The position numbers and the translations under genes are program-made. The notes under the pieces were generated by a model. It was not told the DNA's origin, searched no databases, and saw nothing but the letters and a program-made list of their open reading frames with translations. 64,000 nucleotides of DNA from Rhodamnia argentea. Its lineage: Eukaryota > Streptophyta > Magnoliopsida > Myrtales > Myrtaceae. Positions 36,410-46,664 of this stretch are shown here, piece by piece. The stretch lies in NCBI RefSeq assembly GCF_020921035.1, contig NC_063154.1, forward strand, positions 24,529,448-24,593,447, in the 5' to 3' direction. How positions within the stretch are numbered: the stretch's first letter is position 1; each line of letters starts with the position of its first letter.

Positions 36410-37059
36410 TGTTGCGTGTAACGCACTAAAGTGAAAGAAAGAGACAATAGAGGGAAAATACTTCTTTTATCCATCTGGGAGCAGACCTTTTAAAATAGGC
36501 AATTGATATTAAGAGATAACAACGGAATAACAACAAAAGAAATCAACTCCTGTAATCTATGATTGTAATAATAAAATCTTAACAAAAATTAAAGTCCTAG
36601 ATTATAGGAGTTGGTTTCTTTTGTTGTTATGACGAAATAACGACAAAAGAAACCAACTACTATAATGACTGTAACAGTAAAATCATAACAAATTAACAGT
36701 AAATCTGGGAACATGCCTTTTAAAATAGGCTATTGATACTAAGAGATACTAAAGAAATAACAACAAAAGAAACCATCTCTTATAATGACTGTAACAACAA
36801 AATCATAAATATATATATATATATGTAAGTAAAACCAACTCCTATAATGATTGTAACAATAAGATCATAACAAAATAATGGTTGTAACAATAAAATCATA
36901 ACAAAATAGTCATTATAGGAGTTCGTTTCTTTTGTTGTTATTTCGTTATTATCTCTTAGTATCAATGGCCTATTTTAAAAGGTCTATTCCCAGATGAATA
37001 AAAGCAAGTATTTTCGCTCTAACGTTTCTTTCTTTCGCTTTAGTTCGTTATACGCAACA
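36410..37059. repeat. Cluster of inverted copia-LTR pieces
   Basis: The right end (36895-37059) is LTR sequence ending ...tatacgcaaca next to a primer-binding site. The left end (36410-36620) is the same sequence inverted, starting tgttgcgtgtaacgc. Between them, shorter forward and inverted copies of the 'cctataatga-tgtaacaa-aaaatcataac' section recur (36603-36700 and 36705-36900). An AT run sits at 36807-36823. The block could fold on itself at several scales. Confidence 0.8.
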
Positions 37060-37060
37060 G

Positions 37061-37072
37061 TGGAATCAGAGC
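37061..37072 (+). other. Copia primer-binding site
   Basis: TGGAATCAGAGC differs by one base from TGGTATCAGAGC, the usual plant copia site complementary to initiator tRNA-Met. It lies one base after the LTR end. Confidence 0.8.
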
Positions 37073-37179
37073 TTTTTTTTTTTTTTTTTAGAGTGCTGAG
37101 AGTTAAAACACATGACGAAAAGCGAGCTATAAAAGGTTGAGAGCCAAAAAGAAAGAGAGACCATGAGAATATAGCAGTA

Positions 37180-38067
37180 TTGAAATCAATAGACTTGGAT
37201 ACGTTTGTGCAACCAGCTATCCCGCATTTTGATGGTCACTATGATCATTGGACCATGCTGATGGAAAATTTCCTCAAGTCCAAGGAGTATTGGCAAATAG
37301 TTACTTCTGATTTTGCAGAACCAGAGAAAGGAGCTGTGTTGTTGGCAACGCAAAAAGCAATCTTGATGCATTAAAGCTTAAAGATCTCAAGGCCAAAAAA
37401 TTATCTTTTCCAAGCTATTTATAGATCAATCTTGGAAACAATTCTTAGCAAGGATACCTATAAGCAAATTGGGGACTCCATGAAGAAGTATCAAGGATCA
37501 ACAAGATCAAAGAAGTAGTAGCTTCAAACACTTCGTTTGTAGTTTGGAATGCTGCGAATGAATTCGAGAGAATCGGTAACATATTATTTTTCCCAAACAA
37601 TAGCAATTGTCAATAAGATGCGGATTCATGGCGACAAGACAGAGGATGTCTCCATAATTGAGAAAATTCTTTTATCCTTGACACCAAAATTCAATTTTGT
37701 TGTATGTTCCATAGAGGAAGCCAAGGATATCGAAGAACTTTCAATTGATGAGTTTCAGGGATCTTTATTGGTTCATGAAAAGAAATTCCAACAGCAAGAG
37801 ATGGAGGAGCAAGCATTGAAGGCTTCTACTAAACATCATTTTTCATCATCAGCTAAAGCAAATAAAGAAATATGGTGCGATGAGCGTGGAAAAGGCAAAG
37901 GCAAAGGAGGCAATGATTGCAGCAGCTCAAATCAATATCATGATCCTCAAGGGAAAGGAAGAGGGTGTGGAGGTCGACATTCAACTGGTTACAAACCAAA
38001 GTCAGTAGACAAATCTAACGTAGAGTATTTCAATTGTCACAGTTATGGCCATTACAGATCAAAATAG
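37180..38067 (+). pseudogene. Copia gag
   Basis: Starts MKSIDLDTFVQPAIPHFDGH and DHWTMLMENFLKSKEYWQIV, the plant copia gag N terminus. It is broken between 37374 and 37549, then resumes with MNSRESVTYYFSQTIAIVNK, MRIHGDKTEDVSIIEKILLS and FNFVVCSIEEAKDIEELSID. It ends in a Gly/Lys-rich region and a damaged zinc knuckle, FNCHSYGHYRSK, where the first Cys is replaced and a stop precedes the last. A protease remnant, MWYLDTGHSNHEW, follows at about 38168-38210. Confidence 0.88.
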
Positions 38068-38559
38068 CGAACTAATTTGAAAAGACAAGGTGGAGAAAGA
38101 ACTAACTTTGCAGAAAGAGAAGAAGAAGTGTCTCTTTTGATGGTGTGTCACATGAAGGAAGAAACTCAACCAAACATGTGGTATTTAGACACTGGCCATA
38201 GCAACCACGAGTGGAGATAAAAAGATGTTCTCTGATTTGGATGAATCTTTCTGCATCACTGTGGAGTATGGAGATAATTTCGTTGCTTCTATTATGGAAA
38301 AAGGGAAGGTAACAATTCACGCCAGGAAATTCTATGCAGACCATCTCAAATGTTTTTAACATCCCTGAGTTGAAGACCAATTTTTGAGTGATGGCCAACT
38401 ACAAAAGAAGGAATATGAAATCTCTATCAATGACGGCATTTCGAGAATACAAGACGAAAAATTGGGCTTAATTGCCCAAGTCAGTATGACGGAGAAACGA
38501 ATATTTCCGCTATATCTCCATAATACTACTCATTCTTGCTTCTCCGTGAAATCAAAGGA

Positions 38560-39470
38560 TGAGGTTTGGTTATGGCATTTTCTTCATGGACATCTAACTT
38601 TGGTGGGCTAAGAACACTGCATCAAAAGAGCATGGTGATGGGTCTTCCTCATGGCTCCTCAAATTTGTGAAGAATGTGTTGTTAGTAAACAACACCGTAG
38701 TCAAATTTCCACAAGGAAAATCATGGAGAGTAAGGAAGACATTGGAGTTCCTTCATCCAGATATCTGCGAGCCAATAAGTCCATCTTCCAATGGAGGTAA
38801 AAGATACATAATTATCTCCATTGATGACTATAGCTGTAAAATTTGGGTTTATTTTTTGCAAGAAAAATCTGAAGCTTTTAAAGCTATAAAGCACTTGTTG
38901 AAAAAGAAGTTGGCAACCCAATAAAAGCTCTTCACATTGATCGTGGGGGAGAATACAACTTACATGAATTTGCAAATTTTTGTGAGATGCATGGAATCAG
39001 GAGGCAACTTACTGCAGCCTATAAGTCGCAACAAAATGGTGTTTGCGAAAGGAAGGATCGCGCTATTTTGAATGTGGTACGAAGCCTTTTGACAACAAGT
39101 GGCATTCCGAAAAGCTTTTGGCCCGAAGCAATCAATTGGACCATACGTATTTTGAATAAAAGTCCTGCTCTTGTTGTTCAAAATATGACACCAGAGGAAG
39201 CATGGAGCGGCGAAAGACCAGCAGTAGAACATTTCAAAATTTTTTGGTGTGTTGCTTATGCCCATGTTCCAGACAGAAGAGAAAAAAGCTTGATGACAAG
39301 GGAGAAAAATGCTTTTTTTCTTGGCATTAGTGATCAATTTAAGGCTTATAAGCTTTATGTTCCTATCACGAAGAAAATCATTATTAGTCATGATGCAGTC
39401 TTTGATGAAGATCGAACCTGGCCATTTGAGCGAGAATGGTGTTGGAGACCGTATTCCAGCTGGCTTTGAT
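38560..39470 (+). pseudogene. Copia integrase
   Basis: Reads WLWHFLHGHLTLVG, a remnant of the HHCC zinc domain, then LEFLHPDICEPISPSSNGGK, YIIISIDDYSCKIWVYF, HIDRGGEYN, CEMHGIRRQLTAAYKSQQNG, VCERKDRAILNVVRSLLTTS and GIPKSFWPEAINWTIRILNK. The catalytic Asp-Asp-Glu positions can be followed, but frame changes at about 38600-38670 and 38920 disrupt the protein. The GKGY/chromodomain-like tail is not seen. Confidence 0.9.
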
Positions 39471-39699
39471 AATGATGAGGAAAGAGAGCAACCTATAGAA
39501 CATGTCCATTAGCCAACAATCACTCAAACTTCCCCAGAAGTTGCTCGAAGTCCACTTGGTAGCTGAACAAAGGCTAGAACGTGTTAGAAGGAGACCCGCA
39601 TGGATGACTAATTATGAGATAACTGAAATTGATCAATCTAAAGACCACTTACAAATTTTTGCTTATTTTCCGACTATGATCCAACAACTTTTGAAGTCG

Positions 39700-40170
39700 C
39701 TGTAAAATAATCAAGTTGGCAGAACGTGATGGATGAAGAAATCGCAGCCATTGAAAGGAACAATACGGAGTTTATAGATCTTCCTCGAGGGCACAAAACA
39801 ATTGGTGTCAAGTGGGTGTACAAGACGAAGTTGAAAGCAAATGGCGAAGTTGATAAGTACAAAGTGCACTTAGTGTAGCTAAAGGCTATAAGCAAGAGTT
39901 CGGTGTGGATTATAAAGAAGTCTTTGCACCTGTTGCACGTAATGATACAATCAGATTGGTGATTGCATTAGCAACTCAAAATTCATGGCCCATCTTCCAA
40001 CTGGACGTGAAGTCAGCCATTTTGCATGGTGACTTGCAAGAACAGGTATTTGTCGATCAACCTAATGGATATATGAAGCTTGGTAGTGAACATAAGGTAT
40101 ATAAATTTAAAAAGTCATTATATGGTCTAAAACAAACTCCACAGGCTTGGTATAATAGCATTGATCCTTA
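39700..40170 (+). pseudogene. Copia reverse transcriptase, N-terminal half
   Basis: Reads RNDTIRLVIALATQNSWPIF, QLDVKSAILHGDLQEQVFVD and SLYGLKQTPQAWY. The upstream part (NTEFIDLPRGHKTIGVKWVY) is in another frame. The YVDD catalytic box is absent because the element is truncated. Confidence 0.9.
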
Positions 40171-40267
40171 TTTTTATTTTATTTTTAACAAAAATAGCCT
40201 TAATGGCAATTCTACGAATATTTGTAGTTGTAATTAAAAGATAGATTTTTTCTTTGGGAAAAAGCCA

Positions 40268-40690
40268 CCAAAAACCCTAAACTATGCTCATTGTGACACA
40301 TTTACCCCAAACTTTTCTTTGTGACACAAAAAACTCTAAACTTATATGCATGTGACACATTTACCCCAAACTTGTGCTCGTGTGACACATTTACCCCAAA
40401 CTCTTTGTTGTGACACTAAAAACTCCAAACTTATATTCGTGTGACACATTTACCTTGAGGTAAATGTGTCACACGAATATAAGTTTAGGATGTTTGATGT
40501 CATAAAAAAATATTTTGGGGTAAATATGTCACACGGGTATAAATTTAGGATTTTCAATGTCACAAGAAAAAGTTTGGAATAAATGTGTCACATGAGTAAA
40601 AGTTTGAGATTTTTGGTGTCATAAAAAAAAGTTTAGGATAAATGTGTCAAAGTTGGCAAAGTTCAAGGTTTTTGGTGGTTTTCTTTTTTT
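40268..40690. repeat. Near-perfect palindromic element with ~30-bp subrepeats ('gtgacacatttacc')
   Basis: Left half: 'gtgacac' at 40293, 40321, 40352, 40382, 40411 and 40441. Right half: the complement (gtgtcacacg, ggggtaaata) repeats to about 40690. The centre is 'gtgacacatttacc-ttga-ggtaaatgtgtcac' at 40441-40472, so the two arms meet with almost no loop. Confidence 0.85.
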
Positions 40691-40938
40691 GGATGGAGGC
40701 TAGGGGATGCTAGATTTGTCACCTAGATGAAGGTTTTGCGTTTTAATTTGGTTCATTAGAAAGTTGGTGCTAATCTTTTTTTGCCACAATAGTAAAAGTC
40801 TGTCTATTTTATATATTTTTCCCTTGCAAATAAGGGGCCGGCCCAATGAGCTAGCTACGAGATGAGCCTCACACTCCCTGTTTATCTCTTATCTCTTATC
40901 TCTTATCTATTACCACTCCTGCAAGCTGCGGCAGAGCA

Positions 40939-41943
40939 ATGCTGCATTCAATTCCGGCGAATGAATCTGTGATTTCAGGCTGGTTCCGGCGGTCGAATGG
41001 GCAAATCTCCCCTCTCCTTCTTCAACCATTTCGGACCAAATTCCAGACCCGTTTCCCAATCACTTGCTCCTTTACTTCCTCCGGTTGGAGCTCGAGGGGA
41101 GGATTCAAGAGGCACGTAGTCGTCCAAGGAGCCCATCCCGAGTCGGACCAGGAAGCGGAAGACCAAGAAGAGTTTCGAGTAATGGCGGCTGTGAGGAGCG
41201 AGTACAACGACATTGTCATCGTCGACACCGCGAGATCCCGGTTCCTGTTGCTGGACTCCACGCACAACGTTCACAGCACGGTGAACAAAGGGGAGGACAA
41301 ATGGACCGGTTCCTACTGGGATGAGTTCGCAAGCCTGCCGGCCATAGTCCCCGAAGGCTCCCCCATCGCCATCTTCGGATTGGGGGGCGGGACTGCTGCT
41401 CACCTGATGCTGCAGCTGTGGCCTTGGTTGCGGATCGAAGGGTGGGAGATCGACAAGGTTCTGATCGACAAGGCCAGGGAGTACATGGGGCTCTCTGAGT
41501 TGGAAAAGCCTAATGGAGCAGGCGGGATGCTCAGCGTTCACGTCGGCGACGTCCTCTCTCCTCGGGCAAAGGTTGATGGAGGATATTACGCGGGAATCGC
41601 AGTGGACTTGTTCGCGGGAGGCAGGGTATTGCCGCAGTTGCAGGAGGTCGAGACTTGGTTGGAGTTGAAGGAGAGGTTGATGCCCAGCGGCCGCATCATG
41701 GTGAACTGCGGTGGGATCGATGACGTCAATCCCACGGGAATCACTAGAGAGTGGGAGCGGAATTCCACAATCAGGGCAATGTCAAGCGCCTTCCCTGGAG
41801 AGTTGAGCTGGAGAAGAATGGCACAAGCGGAAGGTGAAAACTATCTAGCCCTCACGGGACTTTTGCCTGATCTCGACCTGTGGTCTGCCAGAGTCCCCGG
41901 CCGTTTGAGCAACAATGTCCGAGAATGGAGGCCTTGCATTTGA
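40939..41943 (+). CDS. Spermidine-synthase-like SAM-dependent methyltransferase
   Basis: Intact single-exon frame of 334 residues, close to the usual length for this plant family. Residues 1-60 are Ser/Arg/Phe-rich and acid-poor, so a plastid or mitochondrial transit peptide is plausible. The Rossmann-type core follows. AIFGLGGGTAAHLML at about 154 is the SAM-binding Gly loop (motif I). EGWEIDKVLIDKAREYMGL supplies the acidic residue that binds the ribose. VHVGDVLS and IAVDLFAGGRV continue the fold. The substrate is unknown: relatives are annotated as spermidine-synthase-like, but I see no clear polyamine site, so aminopropyl transfer should not be assumed. It stands alone between the copia relic and a PPR fragment. 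A 'tctcttatct' triplet repeat at 40885-40909 precedes the ATG. Confidence 0.9.
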   Translation: MLHSIPANESVISGWFRRSNGQISPLLLQPFRTKFQTRFPITCSFTSSGWSSRGGFKRHVVVQGAHPESDQEAEDQEEFRVMAAVRSEYNDIVIVDTARSRFLLLDSTHNVHSTVNKGEDKWTGSYWDEFASLPAIVPEGSPIAIFGLGGGTAAHLMLQLWPWLRIEGWEIDKVLIDKAREYMGLSELEKPNGAGGMLSVHVGDVLSPRAKVDGGYYAGIAVDLFAGGRVLPQLQEVETWLELKERLMPSGRIMVNCGGIDDVNPTGITREWERNSTIRAMSSAFPGELSWRRMAQAEGENYLALTGLLPDLDLWSARVPGRLSNNVREWRPCI

Positions 41944-42604
41944 CTCATCCCCTGCCCGAACAGAGTCGAACTCTGGATCTCCGTTTATCGCACAGGGTGC
42001 CGCATCTGATTAGACCAATGCAAGCAGAGGACCTTAACATCGAATGATCTCGATCTATATTCCTCTGTAGCGGCAGCTCCTCTGTCTTTATTCAAATTCA
42101 TCTTTGCTTGAATGCACCACCCATCAGTAAGGTAAATGGTACTGGATGCCTCCTTCACCACTCATACTGGCTTCCACAGTGGAATGATTCGAAGTCGCAG
42201 TGGTTGATGGCAATGTTGCGCTCTTAACTGTCTTCTATGGTGCCAAATTTGCAAGACTCCGGCTTCCTGCAGCCAAGCGCGCAGAGAGCAAGAGCAAGAG
42301 AGAGAGAGATTTATACCAGCTAGGGTTCTTGACATATAAGTATAGTCCAAGCTAGAGACAGATTGATGAGGTTTTTCGCTAGCCTTAGTTCCTTATACCG
42401 AGCACGCAGAAGAACTTTCCCTCGCTATAAGCAAATCAGATTTAGACAGCAAATCAGTCAGCAACTGCTATATATAAACAATGCTTCTCTAACCTATACA
42501 AATCCAGGCTTTGTCCTCGCAATATCCAAACCAAAGAGAGGATATTGGGTGCGCCTGGGAAACACTTTTGCCCTTAGGCTCTAAAGCCCCTTGGAAAATT
42601 CAGG
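41944..42604. other. 3' flank of the methyltransferase gene
   Basis: Probably 3' UTR and spacer. An 'agagcaagagc' purine stretch is at 42285-42310. No second gene is seen. Confidence 0.4.
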
Positions 42605-42935
42605 GTGTTTGGTAATTATTCCCAAGCGGTTTTGAGCTTCATTGCCCTCAAGACCTTACTAAAAATACAATTTTACTCCTCTTAAAAGGTAAAACCCTAT
42701 ATCTATTGCTTATCTTCCTTCTTGAGCAAGGCCGTCGGCGAGAGCAGATCTAACGGTTGAAGGGCCGGCGAGGGGGGACGAGGTTCGGCCAGGGTCGGGT
42801 TTCGCGTGACCCCGGCGAGGGCCGCCAAAGGTCGCATGAACCCAGCGATGGCCACCTAGGGTAGTGCAACTCCCAGTGACGACCGCCTACCTAAATCCAG
42901 CCAGAGCCCTTTGCAAAGATTTTTTTGCCAAACAC
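42605..42935. mobile_element. MITE-like element
   Basis: GTGTTTGG at 42605-42612 and CCAAACAC at 42928-42935 form a short inverted repeat, similar to the ends of the element at 57347. The GC-rich interior has repeated 'ggcgagg' words. No clear target duplication. Confidence 0.3.
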
Positions 42936-43036
42936 TACTTAAACCTAAATTGCTTTTTAAAGAATTTTTTTTACCAAAAGCCATTTGTCTTTCCCCAAAA
43001 CCTCTCACACGAAAGACATTCGCACTTCTTCATTGC

Positions 43037-43513
43037 TCATATCCAAAACTGAACCGAACGGAACGCATCCATAGTCTTAAGCTTCTGGAAAATCTCATCG
43101 ACCTTATCGAGATACTTGGAACAAATAGAGGCCGCCAACAGGGCATTCAGGTGCAGCAGGGAGCGGTCCCTCTTTAGGCTAGGCAGTTGGTCAAACAGCT
43201 TCTGGGCATGCTCGAACATGCCCGCTTTCCTATAAAGACTTGTCAAATGGACCGCAAATTTGTCGGTGGAACTCGCCACGTACTGCTTCTGGTCTTCGAG
43301 GAGGTCTTCGATCAAGGCGAACTGCCGGTGCTTGGCTAGGCGTTGGACGGTCTTCTCGTACAGGACACGTCTACGACGAAACTCGGTCGACTCGGAGAGT
43401 CGCTTGAACTGGGTGACCAGTTTCCGGAGGTCGCATTGTTTGCCGAGGTCTACGCGGGGTAGTCTGGGGCGTCTGGTGAAGACGCCATGGAGTCGCCGAA
43501 GCACCGAGGACAT
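43037..43513 (-). pseudogene. PPR protein, N-terminal fragment
   Basis: Open frame of 158 residues. The start MSSVLRRLHGVFTRRPRLPR is Arg-rich and acid-poor, like a mitochondrial presequence. Helical repeats follow: TVQRLAKHRQFALIEDLLED, HLTSLYRKAGMFEHAQKLFD and LLAASICSKYLDKVDEIFQK. These match the small-PPR class (PPR336-like). The family continues for several hundred residues with further 35-residue motifs, but here the similarity stops after EIFQK and a stop follows 13 residues later. PPR proteins bind organellar RNA; with only two to three repeats this one is unlikely to work. It is a 3'-truncated copy on the strand opposite to its neighbours. Confidence 0.8.
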
Positions 43514-44627
43514 GGCGAGTCGCTTCCTCCGGCGAAAATTTCAGAGGAAGCGACAACAGAGTCGGACACCCTTAAAAGTGACAGTTGAAGTCGTTTTACG
43601 TCTCTGACCCTCCCCCAAAAAAAAAAATCGTTTTATTTCTCTATTTAGGGAAAATTCCATGTTCTAGAACTTGTACCTAAGCATAGAGTGCATTATAATC
43701 TAAAATTAATCTCCGAATCCTAAAATTACCTTTAAAAAAAAAAACACAAACTAGAGAGATAGAACACGTGCAAAGGGAGGGACTAGTGGGGCTGTCAAAT
43801 GTGTGGATCAGGTCGGGTCGAGTTGAGTTGGGTTGAAAATGGGCCGGCTCAAATTGATTCATTTATCATGTTTTGACATTTTTATATGCAATACAAATTT
43901 AGTGATTTGTACTTGACCCCGACTCATTTACTAAAATACTTTCATAGTTAATCGAACTTATGAAAATTCGTATCCCCTTAGTTAACCCACTTTAAGCTTT
44001 TTATGTGTATATGTTATCTGGATAGAATTGATTTTTCAATTATAAGTTGCTAAAGATTGACTTTCAACATTGTATAGAATTTTCAATTTTTTGTATTTAC
44101 TCACAATGAAAAATAAGAGAAAGTTGATATTTGGCAGTAAATTTATGAAATTATGACAACAAATAATTTGTTTAATTCTACCGATATTCGGGTATGTTAT
44201 GTGTCGAGAGAAGCCGACTTAGTTGCAGATTGAGTAGCTAAAACTCATAGAGAAAACGCATTACCCCAAAATATAAACAAAGCATTGCAACTACAAGCAG
44301 CCAAAGCCAAGACGCATACGAAATGAGCATGATAAGAAAAGCAAACTAGAAGCATGGGATCCGGATCGCCTAATATTGGGATTTCCGTGACATGCATGAC
44401 ATTACTTAAATTAGACCATCCAAATAAAAATGAAAGGCCTAATTTGAGCCACGTTTGTGATTCAAAATTTTTCAAACACCAAAAAAATTCCCTATACATT
44501 TTTTCTCTCCCTTTCAACACATGACGTGACTCAAATCAGGCCATTCATTTTCATTTGGATCGCTTAATTTGAGTAATGTCACGCATATAATGGAAATCCT
44601 AATATTAGTCGATTAAAATCCAGAAGC
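43514..44627. other. AT-rich spacer
   Basis: No recognisable gene. At 44440-44600 an 'aatttgag-cac' sequence is repeated in inverted form ('gcctaatttgagccac' and 'gcttaatttgagtaat'), perhaps a small MITE. Confidence 0.3.
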
Positions 44628-45976
44628 ATGAGTGCATGCAAGAGCCAAGCGATCACCACGCCCGGTGAAGATGAAGACTTCCTGTTCGCCATGAAATTAA
44701 GGCCACCATCGAACTGGGTAAAAGAAGAGACTATGGAAAGAGGAGACAGCTTCCAACTTGCCAGTGGACTGCATGTTTTCGAGTACACTAACAAAGATAA
44801 GAGATTCAATAAGATGTTCAACAACGCAATGCAAGGTCCGACCAACATGTACATGAGTAAAATTGTCGAATCATATCGCGGCTTCGACGACGTCAAGACG
44901 GTGGTCAATGTAGGCGGTGGTGTTGGTGCAAGCCTTAGGATTTTACTATCCAAGCACCCCCACATTCATGGCATAAACTTTGATCTACCTCATGTGGTCA
45001 AAGAGGCTCCTCCTTATCCTGGTAAAGTCTGTTTCTCCCATTTCGCTCCATCTTCTTTTTCTAACAGATATCTCTCACAGGGTTGAACTTTGTTTAACTC
45101 TTAGCACAACCGTTCGAGTGAATTATCGAAAATCGAACGTGATTCGTACCATACGAAATCAGCTTTCGTGTAGATATGGAGAGTGAAGACTTTGGATAAA
45201 GCTGAGGCATTTGAGGATGGATTTGATTCATCTATCTTTTGATGGCAGGCATAGAACATGTGGGAGTGGACATGACAAACTACATTCCTAAAGCGGACGC
45301 CATTCTCATGAAGGTTACTCCATCGCATGATATTACGATAATCCTTATAGATTGTCATGCACTATGGACCTAAAATGAAAACTAACAGAGAATAATTAAA
45401 TATTAAATCGCATCTTCATCTAACAGTTTAAGATTTTTAAATATTTGGCAGTAATCCCACAAAATTTCACACAAATTAATCATGGCTACATAGCTCGTGG
45501 AATCTTTCTCTACACATCCCTCATCTATCACCATCGCAACGAATAGTTAATCGCTTGCTAAAGATAAAACTACTCATATCCTTAGTGTTAGAAGTGGAAT
45601 GTGCAAAGAAATGTTGAACGACATGTATGCTTGACATTTATCCAAAACTAACTGATAACCCGCCATTTTGTAGTGGATAATTCACGATGCAGATTGCCAG
45701 TTCTGTGTGAAGCTACTCAAAAACTGCTCGGAGGCATTGGCAGAGAAGGGCAAGGTGGTGATCGTGGACGCAGTCCTCCGGGAGTATCCCGAAACGGACA
45801 TCGTTGCGAGGAACGCCTTCCTAGCTGACACGGCCATGCTGAATATGACTCCCGGCAGAAAGGATCGGACAGAGAGAAAAATCAAGGTCCTGGCACGTGC
45901 ATCCGGCGTCGATGCTCCGAAACTTGTGTGTCGAGTTTACAACATGTGGGTGGTCGAGCTACGCAAAAGGATGTGA
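44628..45976 (+). CDS. COMT-type O-methyltransferase with dimerisation domain deleted
   Basis: Exons 44628-45021, 45249-45313 and 45674-45976 join in frame to 253 codons. The family (caffeic acid/flavonoid O-methyltransferases, cytosolic, SAM-dependent) is normally about 360 residues. The first ~20 residues (ITTPGEDEDFLFAMKL) match the normal N terminus, then jump to NWVKEETMERGDSFQLASG from the middle of the protein. About 120 residues, the dimerisation and substrate-lid domain, are missing. The catalytic domain follows: VVNVGGGVGASLRILLSKHP (SAM loop), GINFDLPHVV, PKADAILMK, WIIHDADCQFCVKLLKNCSE with the catalytic His in place but W-S-D residues altered, and a C-terminal NMWVVELRKRM. Splice sites look normal. 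Without the dimer domain activity is doubtful. It could be a transcribed pseudogene or a truncated paralogue. Confidence 0.75.
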
Positions 45977-46554
45977 TCTCTTCTCATCATCCCAAGCATG
46001 TCTAGGGAATTTATTGTATGCTCGTGTTGGGTTTGCAGACTTAAGTCGGCCCCTTAACCTTGTGTGCCTCCATAAGGAATAAATTAGGGTTCATGATTAA
46101 ATAATTTTTTTTAATTGTGCTTTAATCTGAACGGTCGCTACTGTCCTAAAATCCTTTTATACAGGGAAAACCCAAAAGTCCATTCTACCCTTTTGTACAC
46201 TTGTATTTGCCTTTGTCTGTCGCTTTTCAATCCTCGCTTGGCCTAGCTCTCTTCACTTGAGAATATCGAGCAATTTTGTGTTCGACCAAGAGACGGATTC
46301 TCAAACCTTAATGGATCGTAACTGCATGCGTTTTTTCGTGAATCCCATATAAAATGTCTAGACACTTAAAAATTTAGATGAGAATGAGATTTACTCTTTT
46401 TCCCATTCTAACAGTCAGATAGCGATTAGGGATGCTTTCCTCAAAGGGCCCTCGAATATGCTCATGGTGAGATTGTGCAAACTGGAGACAGATTCTATAG
46501 TTTGAAATTATGATTTGGAATGCTTTGACGAAAGAGAAAAACTTTATAACTGAA

Positions 46555-46656
46555 TTATGGGATAAGTGCAATTGAAAGCCCTAAAATTTCCAAAAAGTAT
46601 AGTGAAGCCCTACTACTTGTCACAAAAGTGCAATGACATCCTAAAACGTTCAAAAA
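46555..46656. repeat. Left part of a palindromic ~30-bp-subrepeat element split by the hAT insertion
   Basis: Words 'agccctaaaa', 'gccctactac' and 'catcctaaaac' recur every 30-40 bases. The element resumes at 49602 after the hAT. Confidence 0.6.
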
Positions 46657-46664
46657 GCTCAATT

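Larger units (their letters stand above)
37060..40170 (+). mobile_element. Ty1/copia retrotransposon relic, 3'-truncated
   Basis: Domain order gag, protease, integrase, reverse transcriptase on the plus strand identifies copia. All domains carry frameshifts or stops. RT breaks off after KQTPQAWYNSID near 40170, and the rest of RT, RNase H and the 3' LTR are missing. No target duplication can be found because the right end is lost. Confidence 0.92.

Noticed and set aside
42162..42350. 62-codon minus-strand frame downstream of the methyltransferase
   Set aside because: No domain, biased composition, overlaps the probable 3' UTR.
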